From contig JARKPR010000050.1 in NCBI GenBank assembly GCA_029975165.1, positions 1-45,513 of the forward strand: a stretch of DNA of 45,513 nt. Reading direction: 5' to 3'. Under the pieces are notes generated by a model. That model was given only the letters and a program-made list of their open reading frames with translations, searched no databases and was not told where the DNA came from. Origin of the DNA: Selenomonadales bacterium (GTDB lineage: Bacteria; Bacillota; Negativicutes; Sporomusales; UBA7701). Position 1 is the first letter of the stretch; each line of letters begins with the position of its first letter. Shown here piece by piece: positions 28,762 through 37,645 of the stretch. The position numbers and the translations under genes were made by a program.

Positions 28762-29286
28762 TCACCTGATTTTACGCCGCCGGCTCGGGCCGCCGCCGGG
28801 AAACAACCGCAAATTCGTCACCGTCGCCGCCGCGCGGTCCCCACGGCCCGGGCCGTGGGGCGGGAGCCAGCCCTTGGCCAGCAGCAGGTCGACCGTCTCG
28901 CCGTACAGATCAATCGCGGTCCGCAGCTGGTCGGCCAGCGTCGCCCGCACCGCCTGGTCCGTCGCCGCCGTCAGCGCCAGCGCATAGTTCTGCACGCCGT
29001 TCCTGGCCGCCGTCAGAAAATCCATGGCGATCGCCGCGTCGGCCAATTCCGGCATCCCCATCGCGCCGGCGTCGTCGCGGCAACCGTTTTTCGCCCTGCC
29101 GCCGTACGGCGCGCCGGCGGCGGCCTCCCCGCGGTACAGGCTCTCCAGTGCGGCGATCGCCGCCGCCCCGAGCGCCGCGTCCCTCGCCACGAGCGACCCG
29201 AGGTCCCGGTCGAGCACCACGCCGGCCAACAGCCTGGCCTTCACCAGGCAGACCGCCTTGAAATTCAGCAGCTCGTACAGCTCCAC
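28762..29286 (-). CDS. CotF-like spore coat family protein
   Basis: A 174-aa protein from GTG 29286, with AAAGAGAG about 9 bases upstream. The stretch MGMPELADAAIAMDFLTAARNGVQNYA, then TLADQLRTAIDLYGETVDLLLAKGWLPPH, matches the ferritin-like helical CotF coat domain, in which such helices end in a GW-(L/Y)-P motif. The N-terminal region has a non-CotF Ala/Gly-rich helix, also common in clostridial coat proteins. It supports a spore-forming host. The C-terminal tail is Arg/Gly rich. Confidence 0.7.
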   Translation of the reverse strand: MELYELLNFKAVCLVKARLLAGVVLDRDLGSLVARDAALGAAAIAALESLYRGEAAAGAPYGGRAKNGCRDDAGAMGMPELADAAIAMDFLTAARNGVQNYALALTAATDQAVRATLADQLRTAIDLYGETVDLLLAKGWLPPHGPGRGDRAAATVTNLRLFPGGGPSRRRKIR

Positions 29287-29545
29287 GCGTCCACACTCTC
29301 TTTCCCCCAATTTCCCGCTATTCTGCCCCGCCTCCCTCCCGCCCATGCGGCCGCCCGGAACCTTTTTCCATTAACCCGAAGTTTCGCCATATAAGCCCGT
29401 AATTGCCGGCAATCGCGCCCTGCCGCCGCCGTTCTGGCCTGTCGGCGTGTTGAACTCCCCCCGCCCTGCGGCTATAATGAATTCCAAAGCACCACGCCGG
29501 CTCAGGGCGCGGCCCTGCGTCCGCCGGCTTCATCCAGGAGTCCGT

Positions 29546-30706
29546 ATGTCGATAATGCCGTCGCTCTTCGCCAACAGGCAGTTTCAGGTCATCGCCTTCG
29601 TGCAGATCATGCTCCAGTTCGCCACCAACCTGCTCAACCCCGTCCTGCCGGTCCATTTCAAGCTGACGGGGCTAAATGAATCCCAGATCGGTTTCGTCAT
29701 GGGCATCGTCTCGCTCGGCGCCTTGCTGGTAAGGCCCTGGGCGGGAACGAGCGCCGACGTGCGGGGCAGCCGCTTCACCCTCCTGTGCGGCCAGGCGATG
29801 ACCAGCGCGGGAATAGCGGCCTACCTTTTCGTTTCCGGCTTCTGGCCCCTCTTGGTGGTGCGGTTTTTCCAAGGAACGGCCCTGGCGTTCTCCGGCACCG
29901 GCGCCATCACGTTCGCCAGCTCCGTGGGGACGCGGGAAACCACCACCGCCGCCATCGCCTACTACGCCCTCTGCACCATGATCGGCCTCGGCCTCGGCAC
30001 AAGCGCCGGCCCCCTGGTCTATAACGCCGCCGGCTTCACGCCGATCATCGCCGCCAGCCTGACCGCCGCCCTCTGCGCCCTGGCGGCCATGTGGCTCTAC
30101 TCCCAGCCCACGCCGCCGCGCGCCGGCGAAACTCGCGCCCCCTTCCGCGCCGTCCTGGCCTCCAAAGTAGTCCTGGCGCCCTCCGTCTGCCTGTTCGCCT
30201 CCAATTTCACCCTTGGCACGGCATTCACCTTCGTGCCCCTGCTGGCGCTGGCCCGCGGCATCGGCAGCTTTTCCGCCTTCTTCCTCGCCTTCAGCACCGC
30301 CGTCGTCCTCTCCCGGCTGGGCGTCCAGGCGATAAACAACCGTCTGGGTTCCATAAAGACCTCCGCAGTCGCCGGCATGGTCAACGCCGCCGGCGCGCTC
30401 CTGCTGGCGGCCGTGCCCTCCACGGCCGCGTTCGCCGTCGCCGGCGTCCTCATCGGCACCGGCTTCGGCATCATCTTCCCGACCCTGGCCGGCTACCTGG
30501 TGCGGAACGTCGGCGAAGCCAACCGGGGCTCGGCCCTCAGCGTCCTCTCCGGCGCAGGCGACATCGGCAACGCCCTCGGCGCCTCGGTCCTGGGCATAGT
30601 CGCCCAGACGCTGGGCTTTACGGCCGTGTTCGCCGCCGACGCCCTCGTCATCCTCGTCTGCACCGGCTACTTCTATACCGCCCTGCGGAACACCGCCCGG
30701 GAATAA
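29546..30706 (+). CDS. Major facilitator superfamily transporter
   Basis: A 386-aa protein with 12 predicted membrane segments in two six-helix halves. ATG 29546 follows CAGGAG by five bases; longer in-frame starts lack a site. The MFS loop 2-3 region reads GIVSLGALLVRPWAGTSADVRGSR, and GTGFGIIFPTLAGYLVRNV is in the second half. It resembles drug or metabolite efflux members, but the substrate is not evident. It stands alone and ends at a strong terminator shared with the convergent hydrolase. Confidence 0.88.
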   Translation: MSIMPSLFANRQFQVIAFVQIMLQFATNLLNPVLPVHFKLTGLNESQIGFVMGIVSLGALLVRPWAGTSADVRGSRFTLLCGQAMTSAGIAAYLFVSGFWPLLVVRFFQGTALAFSGTGAITFASSVGTRETTTAAIAYYALCTMIGLGLGTSAGPLVYNAAGFTPIIAASLTAALCALAAMWLYSQPTPPRAGETRAPFRAVLASKVVLAPSVCLFASNFTLGTAFTFVPLLALARGIGSFSAFFLAFSTAVVLSRLGVQAINNRLGSIKTSAVAGMVNAAGALLLAAVPSTAAFAVAGVLIGTGFGIIFPTLAGYLVRNVGEANRGSALSVLSGAGDIGNALGASVLGIVAQTLGFTAVFAADALVILVCTGYFYTALRNTARE

Positions 30707-30718
30707 AAACAGGCTGAC

Positions 30719-30756
30719 GATAAAGGTCCGGTGCGCCTTGCATCCGGACCTTTATC
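30719..30756. terminator. Bidirectional terminator with repeat-like core
   Basis: GATAAAGGTCCGG (30719-30731) and CCGGACCTTTATC (30744-30756) are perfect complements. The loop region holds GCCTTGCATC (30735-30744), the complement of GATGCAAGGC in the repeat at 7773-7893. Confidence 0.8.
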
Positions 30757-30772
30757 ACCAGCCTGGCTTCGC

Positions 30773-31606
30773 TTATGTCCGCCCGCAGCCGCAGCCCTCG
30801 ATAAACCGCGCCAGCTCGGCGGTGAACTTCTCCCGCTCGTCATAGAACAGCCCGTGGCCGCTGTACTTGAACGGCACCAGCGTCGAATCCCTGATCCCCT
30901 CGTGCTGGGCGATCGCCAACGGGAACGGGCAAACCTTGTCATGGATGCCATGGAGGATTATCGTCGGCACGGCGATCGCCCCCAGGTCGGCGAACAGCCT
31001 CTCCTCGCCCAGCCACGTGGCGGCGACCGCCGCCGTCGACCAGCCCGCCGCCTGCAGCCCCATCTGGAAAAACCAGTCCACAAAAGGCTGCGAAACATGC
31101 TGGAAAAAGAACATCTCCCCGAAGCCCCGCAGCATCGCCGGCCGGTCGCTCAGCGTATCCTCGATGAACTTCACCACCGTCTCCCGCGTCTGGCCATGCG
31201 GGAAATACGGCCGCTGGATGAGACTGGGCGCCGCCGCCGCGCACAGCGCCAGCCTCGCCACCCCGCAGCCCCGGTGGCGGGCAATGTAGCGGACGGCGAT
31301 CGCGCCCCCCGTCGAATGCCCCGCAAGGGTGAAACCCTCCAGCCCCAGCTCGTCGACCACGCAGCGGACATCGTCCGCCAGCGTGTCGTAGTCGTAGCCG
31401 CCGCACGGTTTGTCGGAATTGCCGAACCCCCGGGTATCAACGCCCACGCAGCGGTACCCCAGCTTGGGCAGCTCCGCGAACTGATACTCGAACATCCTGT
31501 GGCTCGCCGGCCAACCGTGGAGGAATAAAATGGCCTTCCCGCTTCCCGGATTGAGATCCTCCACATACATCCTCACATCCGGCCCGACCTTGACAAAAAA
31601 ACCCAT
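30773..31606 (-). CDS. Alpha/beta hydrolase
   Basis: A 277-aa serine hydrolase. The oxyanion region is LFLHGWPASHRMFEYQ (HGWP), the nucleophile Ser98 is in LAGHSTGGA, the acid is the Asp in IILHGIHDKVCPF, and the base is the His in FKYSGHGLFYDERE. The HGWP and lid arrangement resembles haloperoxidase/epoxide-hydrolase-like esterases; the substrate is unknown. AGAAGG lies upstream of ATG 31606. It is divergent from the T-box-controlled operon. Confidence 0.9.
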   Translation of the reverse strand: MGFFVKVGPDVRMYVEDLNPGSGKAILFLHGWPASHRMFEYQFAELPKLGYRCVGVDTRGFGNSDKPCGGYDYDTLADDVRCVVDELGLEGFTLAGHSTGGAIAVRYIARHRGCGVARLALCAAAAPSLIQRPYFPHGQTRETVVKFIEDTLSDRPAMLRGFGEMFFFQHVSQPFVDWFFQMGLQAAGWSTAAVAATWLGEERLFADLGAIAVPTIILHGIHDKVCPFPLAIAQHEGIRDSTLVPFKYSGHGLFYDEREKFTAELARFIEGCGCGRT

Positions 31607-31768
31607 ACCACACCTTCTCGCAACATTTTACATAATATGCTATGCGCCTGGCGGCCATATTGCGCCCCCGTGCGGCAGCCCGCTTCCGCCGCCCGGCCGA
31701 TTATTAATTTGCCGTGCTGATTTGCCGGACCCTGGAGAAATCCCGGCCAAAAATCTTGCCGCCGGCTA

Positions 31769-31804
31769 TTGACAGAAGATATGTATACTGGGATAATGTA
31801 TACA
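31769..31804 (+). promoter_or_regulatory. Promoter and putative operators of the T-box-TRAP operon
   Basis: TTGACA (31769-31774) and GATAAT (31792-31797) are separated by 17 bases. TGTATAC (31782-31788) and TGTATACA (31797-31804) flank the -10 box; TGTATACA is a typical half-site style for FadR-type GntR repressors. Confidence 0.7.
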
Positions 31805-32136
31805 ATATTACATTTTAGCCCAATCCGCCGCGGGAAAACCGGCCGCATTGACAGTCGCGCCCCCCGGCCGCAAACCGCATAACGCCAAAAGTGATGCTTG
31901 GGTCCGGGCGACGGACATCCCGCTTAAGAGAGCCGGTGGCAGGTGCGAACCGGTGCGGCCTCCTCGCCGACTCCCCCAAAAACTCTCCCGCCGAACGGCC
32001 GCCGGCCCAGTAGGCGGCAGCGGCCCCGCCCGTTATCCGGCGGCTGCCCCCGAGGCAGCGCGAGTATAATATAGGGTGGTACCGCGTCGGTGACGCCCCT
32101 ATCGGTGCAGCAGCGCCGATGGGGGCTTTTTATTTT
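31804..32136 (+). promoter_or_regulatory. T-box riboswitch upstream of a lyase-TRAP transporter operon
   Basis: A complete T-box leader. The Stem I distal motif AAGAGAGCCGGTGGCAGG with GCGAACCGG is at 31925-31953, the T-box AGGGTGGTACCGCG at 32073-32086, and a 14-bp terminator at 32095-32126 with TTTTTATTTT. By position the specifier is most likely CTC (Leu) at 31983-31985, after CCCCCAAAAA, but this is a weak reading; AAC (Asn, 31981-31983) is an alternative. The next gene is not a synthetase. Confidence 0.92.
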
Positions 32137-32191
32137 CTCTTTGCCAGAGCGCCGGGGCCGTCGCCGTTCATCCCAAAAGGAGGAAGCACTA

Positions 32192-33076
32192 GTGGACAAA
32201 ACAAGGAAACTCCGCAAACTGCTGGCGGAACCGGAAATCATCACCCTCCCCGGCGTCTACGACGCCCTTACCGCCAAAATCGCCGCCGCGGCCGGCTTCA
32301 AAGTCCTGGTGGTCGGCGGCTACAGCATCGCCGCCAGCCGCCTCGGCGAGCCGGACGTAGGCTACCTGGCGATGCCGGAAATGGCGGCCGCCGTCAAAAC
32401 CATTGCCGACGCCACCGACCTGCCGCTCTTCGCCGACGGCGACACCGGCTACGGCAACGCCCTCAGCGCCCGCCGCACCGTCCGCGAATACGAAAAAGCC
32501 GGCGCCGACGCCATCATTCTCGAAGACCAGGTCTGGCCGAAACGTTGCGGCCACATGCAGGGGAAAGCCGTCATCGACGCGGCCGAACACGCCCAAAAAA
32601 TCCGCGCCGCCGTAGACGCCCGCCAAAACCCCCACACCCTCATCGTCGCCCGCACCGACGCCCGGGCCGTCAACGGCCTGGCCGACGCCATCGAGCGCGG
32701 CCGGCGGTACCTCGCGGCCGGTGCCGAAGCCCTCTTCATCGAAGCTCCCCAGGACGAAAAAGAACTGGCCGCCGTCGCCGCCGCCTTTCCCGACACCATC
32801 CTCCTCGCCAACATGATCGAAGGCGGCCGCACCCCCATCCTCACCGCCGGCCAGCTGCAAAACATGGGCTACAAAATCGTCTTCTGGCCCTGCACCGCCC
32901 TCTACGCCGTCGTCCGCTGCCTCACCGAGGTATACGCCGGCCTCAAGAGAGACGGGACCACCCAGGCCTCCTGGGATAAAATGCTCACCTTCAGCGAATT
33001 CAACCGGTTCATCGGCGTCGACAACTACCGGGAAATCGAAAACAAATACAAAAACAACGGAGGAATGCGAAAATGA
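32192..33076 (+). CDS. Isocitrate lyase/PEP mutase superfamily carbon-carbon lyase
   Basis: A 294-aa enzyme starting at GTG 32192 after AAAGGAGG. The metal-binding DGDTGYGN is at residues 82-89 and the catalytic loop KRCGH at 117-121, with a cysteine as in isocitrate and methylisocitrate lyases rather than in true PEP mutases. LPGVYDALTAKIAAAAGFKVL near the N-terminus is typical of the 2-methylisocitrate or dimethylmalate lyase branch. It is first in an operon with dctPQM under a T-box. A likely role is cleaving an imported hydroxy-di- or tricarboxylate; the substrate is unknown. Its stop overlaps the dctP start (ATGA). Confidence 0.87.
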   Translation: MDKTRKLRKLLAEPEIITLPGVYDALTAKIAAAAGFKVLVVGGYSIAASRLGEPDVGYLAMPEMAAAVKTIADATDLPLFADGDTGYGNALSARRTVREYEKAGADAIILEDQVWPKRCGHMQGKAVIDAAEHAQKIRAAVDARQNPHTLIVARTDARAVNGLADAIERGRRYLAAGAEALFIEAPQDEKELAAVAAAFPDTILLANMIEGGRTPILTAGQLQNMGYKIVFWPCTALYAVVRCLTEVYAGLKRDGTTQASWDKMLTFSEFNRFIGVDNYREIENKYKNNGGMRK

Positions 33077-34110
33077 AAATGACGAAAACGAGCCGCCTGT
33101 TAGTCATCACCCTTGCGGCCATGGCCATGCTCCTCGCCGCCGGCTGCGGCGGCAAAACCCAAGACGCCAAACCCGCCGCCCAAGCCCCCGAGAACGTCAC
33201 CATCAAGCTGGCCCACAACCTGCCGGTCACCCACCACCTCGCCCGCGGCATGGAAGACTTCGCCAAAAAAGTCGAAGCCAAATCCCAGGGCAAGATCAAA
33301 GTCAACATCTTCCCCTCCGGCCAGCTCTACAACGACAAAAGCATGAACGACGCCATCATGGCCGGCGGCATCGAAATGGGCCTCAACTCCTCGGCCATGT
33401 GGTCCTCCGTCGTCCCGGCCATGGAAATCTTCGACGTGCCCTTCCTCTTCCCCAGCTACGAACGGGTCGTCAAAGCCCTCGCCGGCGGCATCGGCGAAAA
33501 GCTCTCCCAGGAGCTCGAGAAGAAAGGCGCCAAAGTCCTCATCTGGGCCGACTACGGCTTCGTCCAGTTCGCCAACAGCAAACGGCCGATAACCCAGCCC
33601 GCCGACTTCAAGGGCCTCAAACTGCGCGGCTACGGCGAACTGCCCTCCGAGACCATCAAAGCCCTCGGCGGCTCCCCCGTCACCATGGGTTCCGGCGAAG
33701 TCTACATGGCCCTGCAGCGCGGCACCATCGACGGCCAGACTTCGGGCACCACCGCCATGTACGACCGCAAAATGTACGAAGTCAGCAAATACCTCACCGT
33801 CACCAACCACGCCTTCCCCGAATTCCTCGTCGCCGTCAACCTCAAATTCTGGAACAGCCTGTCCGCCGACCAGAAAAAAATAGTTCAGCAGGCCGCCGAC
33901 GAAGTGCAGGGCAGCATCCGCGCCCAGACCAAGACCGAAGACGAAAAAACCCTCAAGGGCCTCAAGGATAAAGGCATGGAAGTCTACGTCGTCCCTGAAA
34001 GCGAGCTCGGCAAATGGCAGGCGGTCACCGAACCCGTCCAAGCCATCTACGTCAAGCGCGTCGGCCCGGTCGGCCAGGAACTCGTCGACCTCTGCAGAAA
34101 CCTGAAATAA
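33073..34110 (+). CDS. dctP: TRAP transporter substrate-binding lipoprotein
   Basis: A 345-aa DctP-family receptor with a lipobox at LLAAGC (Cys25). VTIKLAHNLPVTHHLARGMEDFAKKVEAK starts the mature domain; FPSGQLYNDKSMNDAIMAGGIEM and LKGLKLRGYGELPSETIKALGGSPVTMGSGEVYMALQRGTIDGQ carry the conserved arginine and ligand-carboxylate contacts. Known ligands are C4-dicarboxylates, 2-oxoacids or sugar acids. It overlaps the lyase gene by four bases. Confidence 0.95.
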   Translation: MKMTKTSRLLVITLAAMAMLLAAGCGGKTQDAKPAAQAPENVTIKLAHNLPVTHHLARGMEDFAKKVEAKSQGKIKVNIFPSGQLYNDKSMNDAIMAGGIEMGLNSSAMWSSVVPAMEIFDVPFLFPSYERVVKALAGGIGEKLSQELEKKGAKVLIWADYGFVQFANSKRPITQPADFKGLKLRGYGELPSETIKALGGSPVTMGSGEVYMALQRGTIDGQTSGTTAMYDRKMYEVSKYLTVTNHAFPEFLVAVNLKFWNSLSADQKKIVQQAADEVQGSIRAQTKTEDEKTLKGLKDKGMEVYVVPESELGKWQAVTEPVQAIYVKRVGPVGQELVDLCRNLK

Positions 34111-34135
34111 GCCTCAGCCAAGGAGGAGACCGGAA

Positions 34136-34678
34136 GTGACCAGAATCCTGTCCCTGCTGGACCGCGCCGTCCAGGCCATGACCGCCCTGGCGACCGGCGT
34201 CGCCGGCCTGTTCATCCTCGCCACCGCTCTCATCGTCACCTACGAGGTCGTCATGCGGGCCCTGTTCAACGCCCCCACCGAATGGGTCATCGAAATCTCC
34301 GTATACCTCATCGTCGTCGCCGGCTTCCTCGGCTTGGCCATCACCTACGCCGACGACAAGCACATCAAAGTCGACCTCCTCACCCTCAAGCTGCCGGTCA
34401 AGGCCGGCAAATACCTCGAAGTCGCCGTCAATCTCGTCGCCCTGGCCTTCAGCCTCGTTTTCCTCGTCGAAAGCTGGGACATGATGGCCACCTCCTTTGC
34501 CATCGACCGCACCGCCGCCAGCAGCATCCGCATGCCGCTCTGGATACCCCAGGCCGCCCTGCCCATAGGCTTCGGCCTCCTCCTCCTGCAGATCATCCGC
34601 AAACTCATCGTGGACATCCGCGACCTGGCCGCCGGCCGGCTGGCCGCCGCTGGTCCCACGCGCCGGCTGGAGGGTTGA
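34136..34678 (+). CDS. dctQ: TRAP transporter small permease
   Basis: A 180-aa four-helix membrane protein. GTG 34136 follows AAGGAGG by about ten bases. YEVVMRALFNAPTEWVIEISVYLIV is the DctQ signature. It bridges DctM to the binding protein. It starts 25 bases after dctP and ends 4 bases before dctM. Confidence 0.92.
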   Translation: MTRILSLLDRAVQAMTALATGVAGLFILATALIVTYEVVMRALFNAPTEWVIEISVYLIVVAGFLGLAITYADDKHIKVDLLTLKLPVKAGKYLEVAVNLVALAFSLVFLVESWDMMATSFAIDRTAASSIRMPLWIPQAALPIGFGLLLLQIIRKLIVDIRDLAAGRLAAAGPTRRLEG

Positions 34679-34682
34679 CGAC

Positions 34683-35957
34683 ATGCTGACCTTCTGCGCC
34701 CTTCTCATCCTGCTGTTGCTCTGCGGCCTGCCGGTCGCCTTCAGCCTCGGCTTCGCCGGCCTCGCCGGCATGCTCTTCTTGGCCGGCGGCACGGCCTCCT
34801 TAACCCAGTTGCCCATTATCGCCTACAAATCCCTTGACGACTTCGTCCTCACCGCCGTGCCCCTCTACGTCCTCATGAGCCAGATCCTCCTCACCGGCAA
34901 AATCGGCGGCGACCTGTACGAAGTCGCCGCCAAATGGTTCCGCCACCTGCCCGGCGGCCTCGGCGTCGCCACCATCCTCGCCTGTGCCGTCTTCGCCGCC
35001 ATCTCCGGCTCCAGCGTCGCCACCGCCGTCACCATCGGCGCCGTCGCCATCCCCGAGATGCTCGCCCGCGGCTACGACCGCAAGCTCGTCCTCGGCTCGG
35101 TCGCCGCCGGCGGCACGCTCGGCATCCTCATCCCGCCCAGCATCCCCATGATCCTCTACGGCTCCGTCACCGGCGAATCGGTCGGCGAACTGTTCATGTC
35201 CGGCGTCGTCCCCGGCATCGTCCTCACCGCCCTGTTCATCGCCATCATTGTCCTCCGCTCCCGCCGCCTGCCGCGCCAGGAGCCCGCCCCGTGGGCCGAA
35301 CGCTTCGCCATCCTCCGCCGCTCCGCCCTCGGCCTTTTCCTGCCCGTCCTCGTCGTCGGCGGCATCTACGCCGGCATCTTCACCCCCACCGAAGCGGCGG
35401 CCGTCGGCACCGTCTACAGCCTCATCATCACCTTCCTATGCTACCGCACGCTCACCCTCCGCGACCTGCCCCTCATCCTCAAGGAAACCGTCAAAACCAC
35501 CACCATGATCTTCGCCATCATCATCGGCGCCATGCTGTTCGGCTTCGTCCTCACCGTCCTCCAGCTGCCCCAGCACATGACCGAGCTCGTCACCGCCGTC
35601 GAAAGCAACCGCTGGTTCGTCTTGGTCGCCATCAACCTCCTCCTCCTCCTCCTCGGCTGCTTCCTCGAGACCATCTCCATCATCCTCATCACCCTGCCCA
35701 TCCTCTACCCCGTCATCCTCAAGCTCGGCTTCGACCCCATCTGGTTCAACGTCGTCCTCGTCATCAACATGGAACTCGCTCTCATCACCCCGCCGGTCGG
35801 CATGAACCTCTTCGTCATCCAGGGCATCGCCAAAGACAGCAACATGGCCGAGATTACCCGTGGCGTCTACCCCTTCGGCCTCGCCATGATGGCCATCATC
35901 GCCGTCCTCGCCCTCTTCCCGGCCCTCGCCCTCTGGCTGCCGCAATTCCTGAAATAG
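34683..35957 (+). CDS. dctM: TRAP transporter large permease
   Basis: A 424-aa permease with about 12 segments; the ion-coupled channel of the TRAP system. Family blocks include YVLMSQILLTGKIGGDLYEVAAKW, FAAISGSSVATAVTIGAVAIPEM and LGILIPPSIPMILYGSVTGESVGELF, and later GCFLETISIILITLPILYPV. ATG 34683 has GGAGGG about ten bases upstream. It is the last gene of the T-box operon; a terminator follows at 35974. Confidence 0.96.
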   Translation: MLTFCALLILLLLCGLPVAFSLGFAGLAGMLFLAGGTASLTQLPIIAYKSLDDFVLTAVPLYVLMSQILLTGKIGGDLYEVAAKWFRHLPGGLGVATILACAVFAAISGSSVATAVTIGAVAIPEMLARGYDRKLVLGSVAAGGTLGILIPPSIPMILYGSVTGESVGELFMSGVVPGIVLTALFIAIIVLRSRRLPRQEPAPWAERFAILRRSALGLFLPVLVVGGIYAGIFTPTEAAAVGTVYSLIITFLCYRTLTLRDLPLILKETVKTTTMIFAIIIGAMLFGFVLTVLQLPQHMTELVTAVESNRWFVLVAINLLLLLLGCFLETISIILITLPILYPVILKLGFDPIWFNVVLVINMELALITPPVGMNLFVIQGIAKDSNMAEITRGVYPFGLAMMAIIAVLALFPALALWLPQFLK

Positions 35958-35973
35958 CGCCTATACAAGCACA

Positions 35974-36007
35974 AACCCGCGTACGCCGGTACGCGGGTTC
36001 TTTATCT
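35974..36007. terminator. Terminator with CCCGCGTAC stem, copy 1
   Basis: AACCCGCGTAC and GTACGCGGGTT enclose GCCG and are followed by TCTTTAT on the plus strand. Near-identical stems recur at 37129 and 42683. Confidence 0.85.
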
Positions 36008-36125
36008 ACCCTGCATATATCGCCCTCCCCAAAAAATCGATACGCGCCGGCAGGGTAACGCAAGGGTACGGCGAGCATCATGCCGAACGTCTACAATAGC
36101 AGACCGGAAAAGGAGGATGTTTTTC

Positions 36126-37106
36126 GTGAAAATCGCCCACCGTCATACGCCTCCAAGGCTTCTTGCCGTCTTCTTCGCCGCAACGCTCCTGCTCGGCACC
36201 GCAACGCCGAACAGCGCCTTCGGCGCCGAGGCGCCGGCCCGGCCGCAGGCCACGGCCTTTTACCGCATCACGGTAGGAGACTTCGCGGTAACCGCCCTGT
36301 CCGACGGCGCGGCCAAGCGGCCGGCCGAGCAGCAGCTGCAACTGCTGTACGGCGACAAGGAAAAAATCACTGCCGCCTTGCGGCGCGCCTACCCGGACGG
36401 GCAAATCCCCACCGCGGTCAATGCCTATCTGATCGACACGGGAGCCAAACTGATGCTCATCGACGCCGGCAATGGCCGCATGGGCAGTCCGGCCATGGGA
36501 CAGATGATCGACAATCTGCGCGCTGCCGGCTACCGGCCCGAGGACGTGGACGAGATCTACCTCACCCATATGCACGGCGACCATGTCGGCGGCCTGGTAG
36601 CGGAAACGGGGCGCGCCTTCCCGCAGGCGACGGTCTACGCCGCCAAGGCCGAAGCCGAATACTGGCTGAACGACAGCAACCTCGACGCCGCCCCCGACGC
36701 TGCCAAACGCTCCTTCCAGGCGGCGAAAACAGCCCTCGCCCCCTACATAGCCGCCGGCAAATTCCAGACCTTCGCAGGCGGCGGCCCGTTGACCCCGGGA
36801 ATCAGGGCCGAAGCACTACCCGGGCACACACCCGGCCATACCGCGTACTTCATAGAGAGCAAAGGCCGGACACTGCTCCTGTGGGGCGACATCGTCCACG
36901 TCGCCGCCGTGCAGTTCGCCGACCCCGCCGTGACGATCGCCTACGACAGCGATAGAGCGGTTGCCGCGGCAACACGCCAACAAATTTTGGCCGCCGCCGC
37001 ACAAAACGGCTGGCTCATCGGCGGCGCCCACATCCTATTCCCCGGCTTCGGCCGCGTGCGGGCCGACGGCAACGGCGGTTACGTCTTCCAGCCGCTCGAC
37101 GAATAA
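36126..37106 (+). CDS. Secreted metallo-beta-lactamase-fold hydrolase
   Basis: A 326-aa protein. GTG 36126 is chosen over ATG 36117, which touches AGGAGG; the GTG is nine bases away. A signal peptide covers residues 1-33 (RLLAVFFAATLLLGTA ... AFGAEA). The zinc motif HMHGDH is at 148-153; further ligands are likely in GHTPGHTAYF (His), WGDIVH (Asp) and GAHILFPG (His). Overall it resembles quorum-quenching lactonase/YcbL-like MBL enzymes with an exported destination. The substrate is unknown. It is a single gene between two similar terminators. Confidence 0.87.
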   Translation: MKIAHRHTPPRLLAVFFAATLLLGTATPNSAFGAEAPARPQATAFYRITVGDFAVTALSDGAAKRPAEQQLQLLYGDKEKITAALRRAYPDGQIPTAVNAYLIDTGAKLMLIDAGNGRMGSPAMGQMIDNLRAAGYRPEDVDEIYLTHMHGDHVGGLVAETGRAFPQATVYAAKAEAEYWLNDSNLDAAPDAAKRSFQAAKTALAPYIAAGKFQTFAGGGPLTPGIRAEALPGHTPGHTAYFIESKGRTLLLWGDIVHVAAVQFADPAVTIAYDSDRAVAAATRQQILAAAAQNGWLIGGAHILFPGFGRVRADGNGGYVFQPLDE

Positions 37107-37128
37107 CCTCCCCCACCCGCACACAGCG

Positions 37129-37160
37129 AAACCCGCGTACTTCCCGTACGCGGGTTTCTT
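37129..37160. terminator. Terminator with CCCGCGTAC stem, copy 2
   Basis: AAACCCGCGTAC and GTACGCGGGTTT enclose TTCCC, between the convergent MBL and DUF5664 genes. Confidence 0.85.
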
Positions 37161-37175
37161 ATTCGCCGCCAGCGG

Positions 37176-37532
37176 CTACTCCTTATCCTTTTGCAGCGCC
37201 AGCCGCGCCGGGATATCCTGCATATCGGGGCGGTGCTTCTCCATCCAAATGGCGAAGGCCACGTTCCACAGCGCCGCCCGGAGATGCGGCTCGTCGTTCA
37301 TCCCGCGGAGATAGCACGACAGGTGCCTGATCGCGCTGTCGATCAGCGAATGCATCGGGATGCCCTTCTCGCAATTGCGCTCGCCGTATTTCTTCGCCCC
37401 TTGCTCGCAATGGATCGCCAGCTCGTGGATCGCGTCCCAGGGAATCAAATCGTACCGCCCTTTCCCTTCATGGAAATCCCTAACAGCCCCGGTGTCGAAC
37501 TTCGTCCTGTTCCCGCTGTCCTTAATGTCCAT
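37176..37532 (-). CDS. DUF5664 (dATP/dGTP diphosphohydrolase-like) protein
   Basis: A 118-aa protein from ATG 37532; the ribosome site is weak (GGTGGAG close to the ATG), so the start is uncertain. The signature TKFDTGAVRDFHEGKGRYDLIPWDAI and the segment ending ELAIHCEQGAKKYGERN, then LIDSAIRHLSCYLRGMNDEPHLRAALWNVAFAIW, match DUF5664, a family common in phages where members are annotated as dATP/dGTP diphosphohydrolase domains. Here no other phage gene is adjacent, so it is either a domesticated remnant or a house-cleaning protein. Confidence 0.8.
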   Translation of the reverse strand: MDIKDSGNRTKFDTGAVRDFHEGKGRYDLIPWDAIHELAIHCEQGAKKYGERNCEKGIPMHSLIDSAIRHLSCYLRGMNDEPHLRAALWNVAFAIWMEKHRPDMQDIPARLALQKDKE

Positions 37533-37645
37533 GCTCCACCGTCCATCGAAGTGTAATTCTTTTTTCCACCTATTCTGCAACCCGGCCAGTTCTTCCTTCT
37601 TATCGCGCGGGTTTTGCCGGTTTCCGCCGGCCGGGCCGGCGGCCG

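Noticed and set aside
31848-32069. 73-codon open frame in the second T-box leader
   Set aside because: It runs through Stem I of the riboswitch, has no ribosome site and no coding character.
32192-33076. Phosphonate pathway PEP mutase
   Set aside because: The KRCGH catalytic loop with cysteine is that of isocitrate/methylisocitrate-type lyases, and no phosphonate genes are present.
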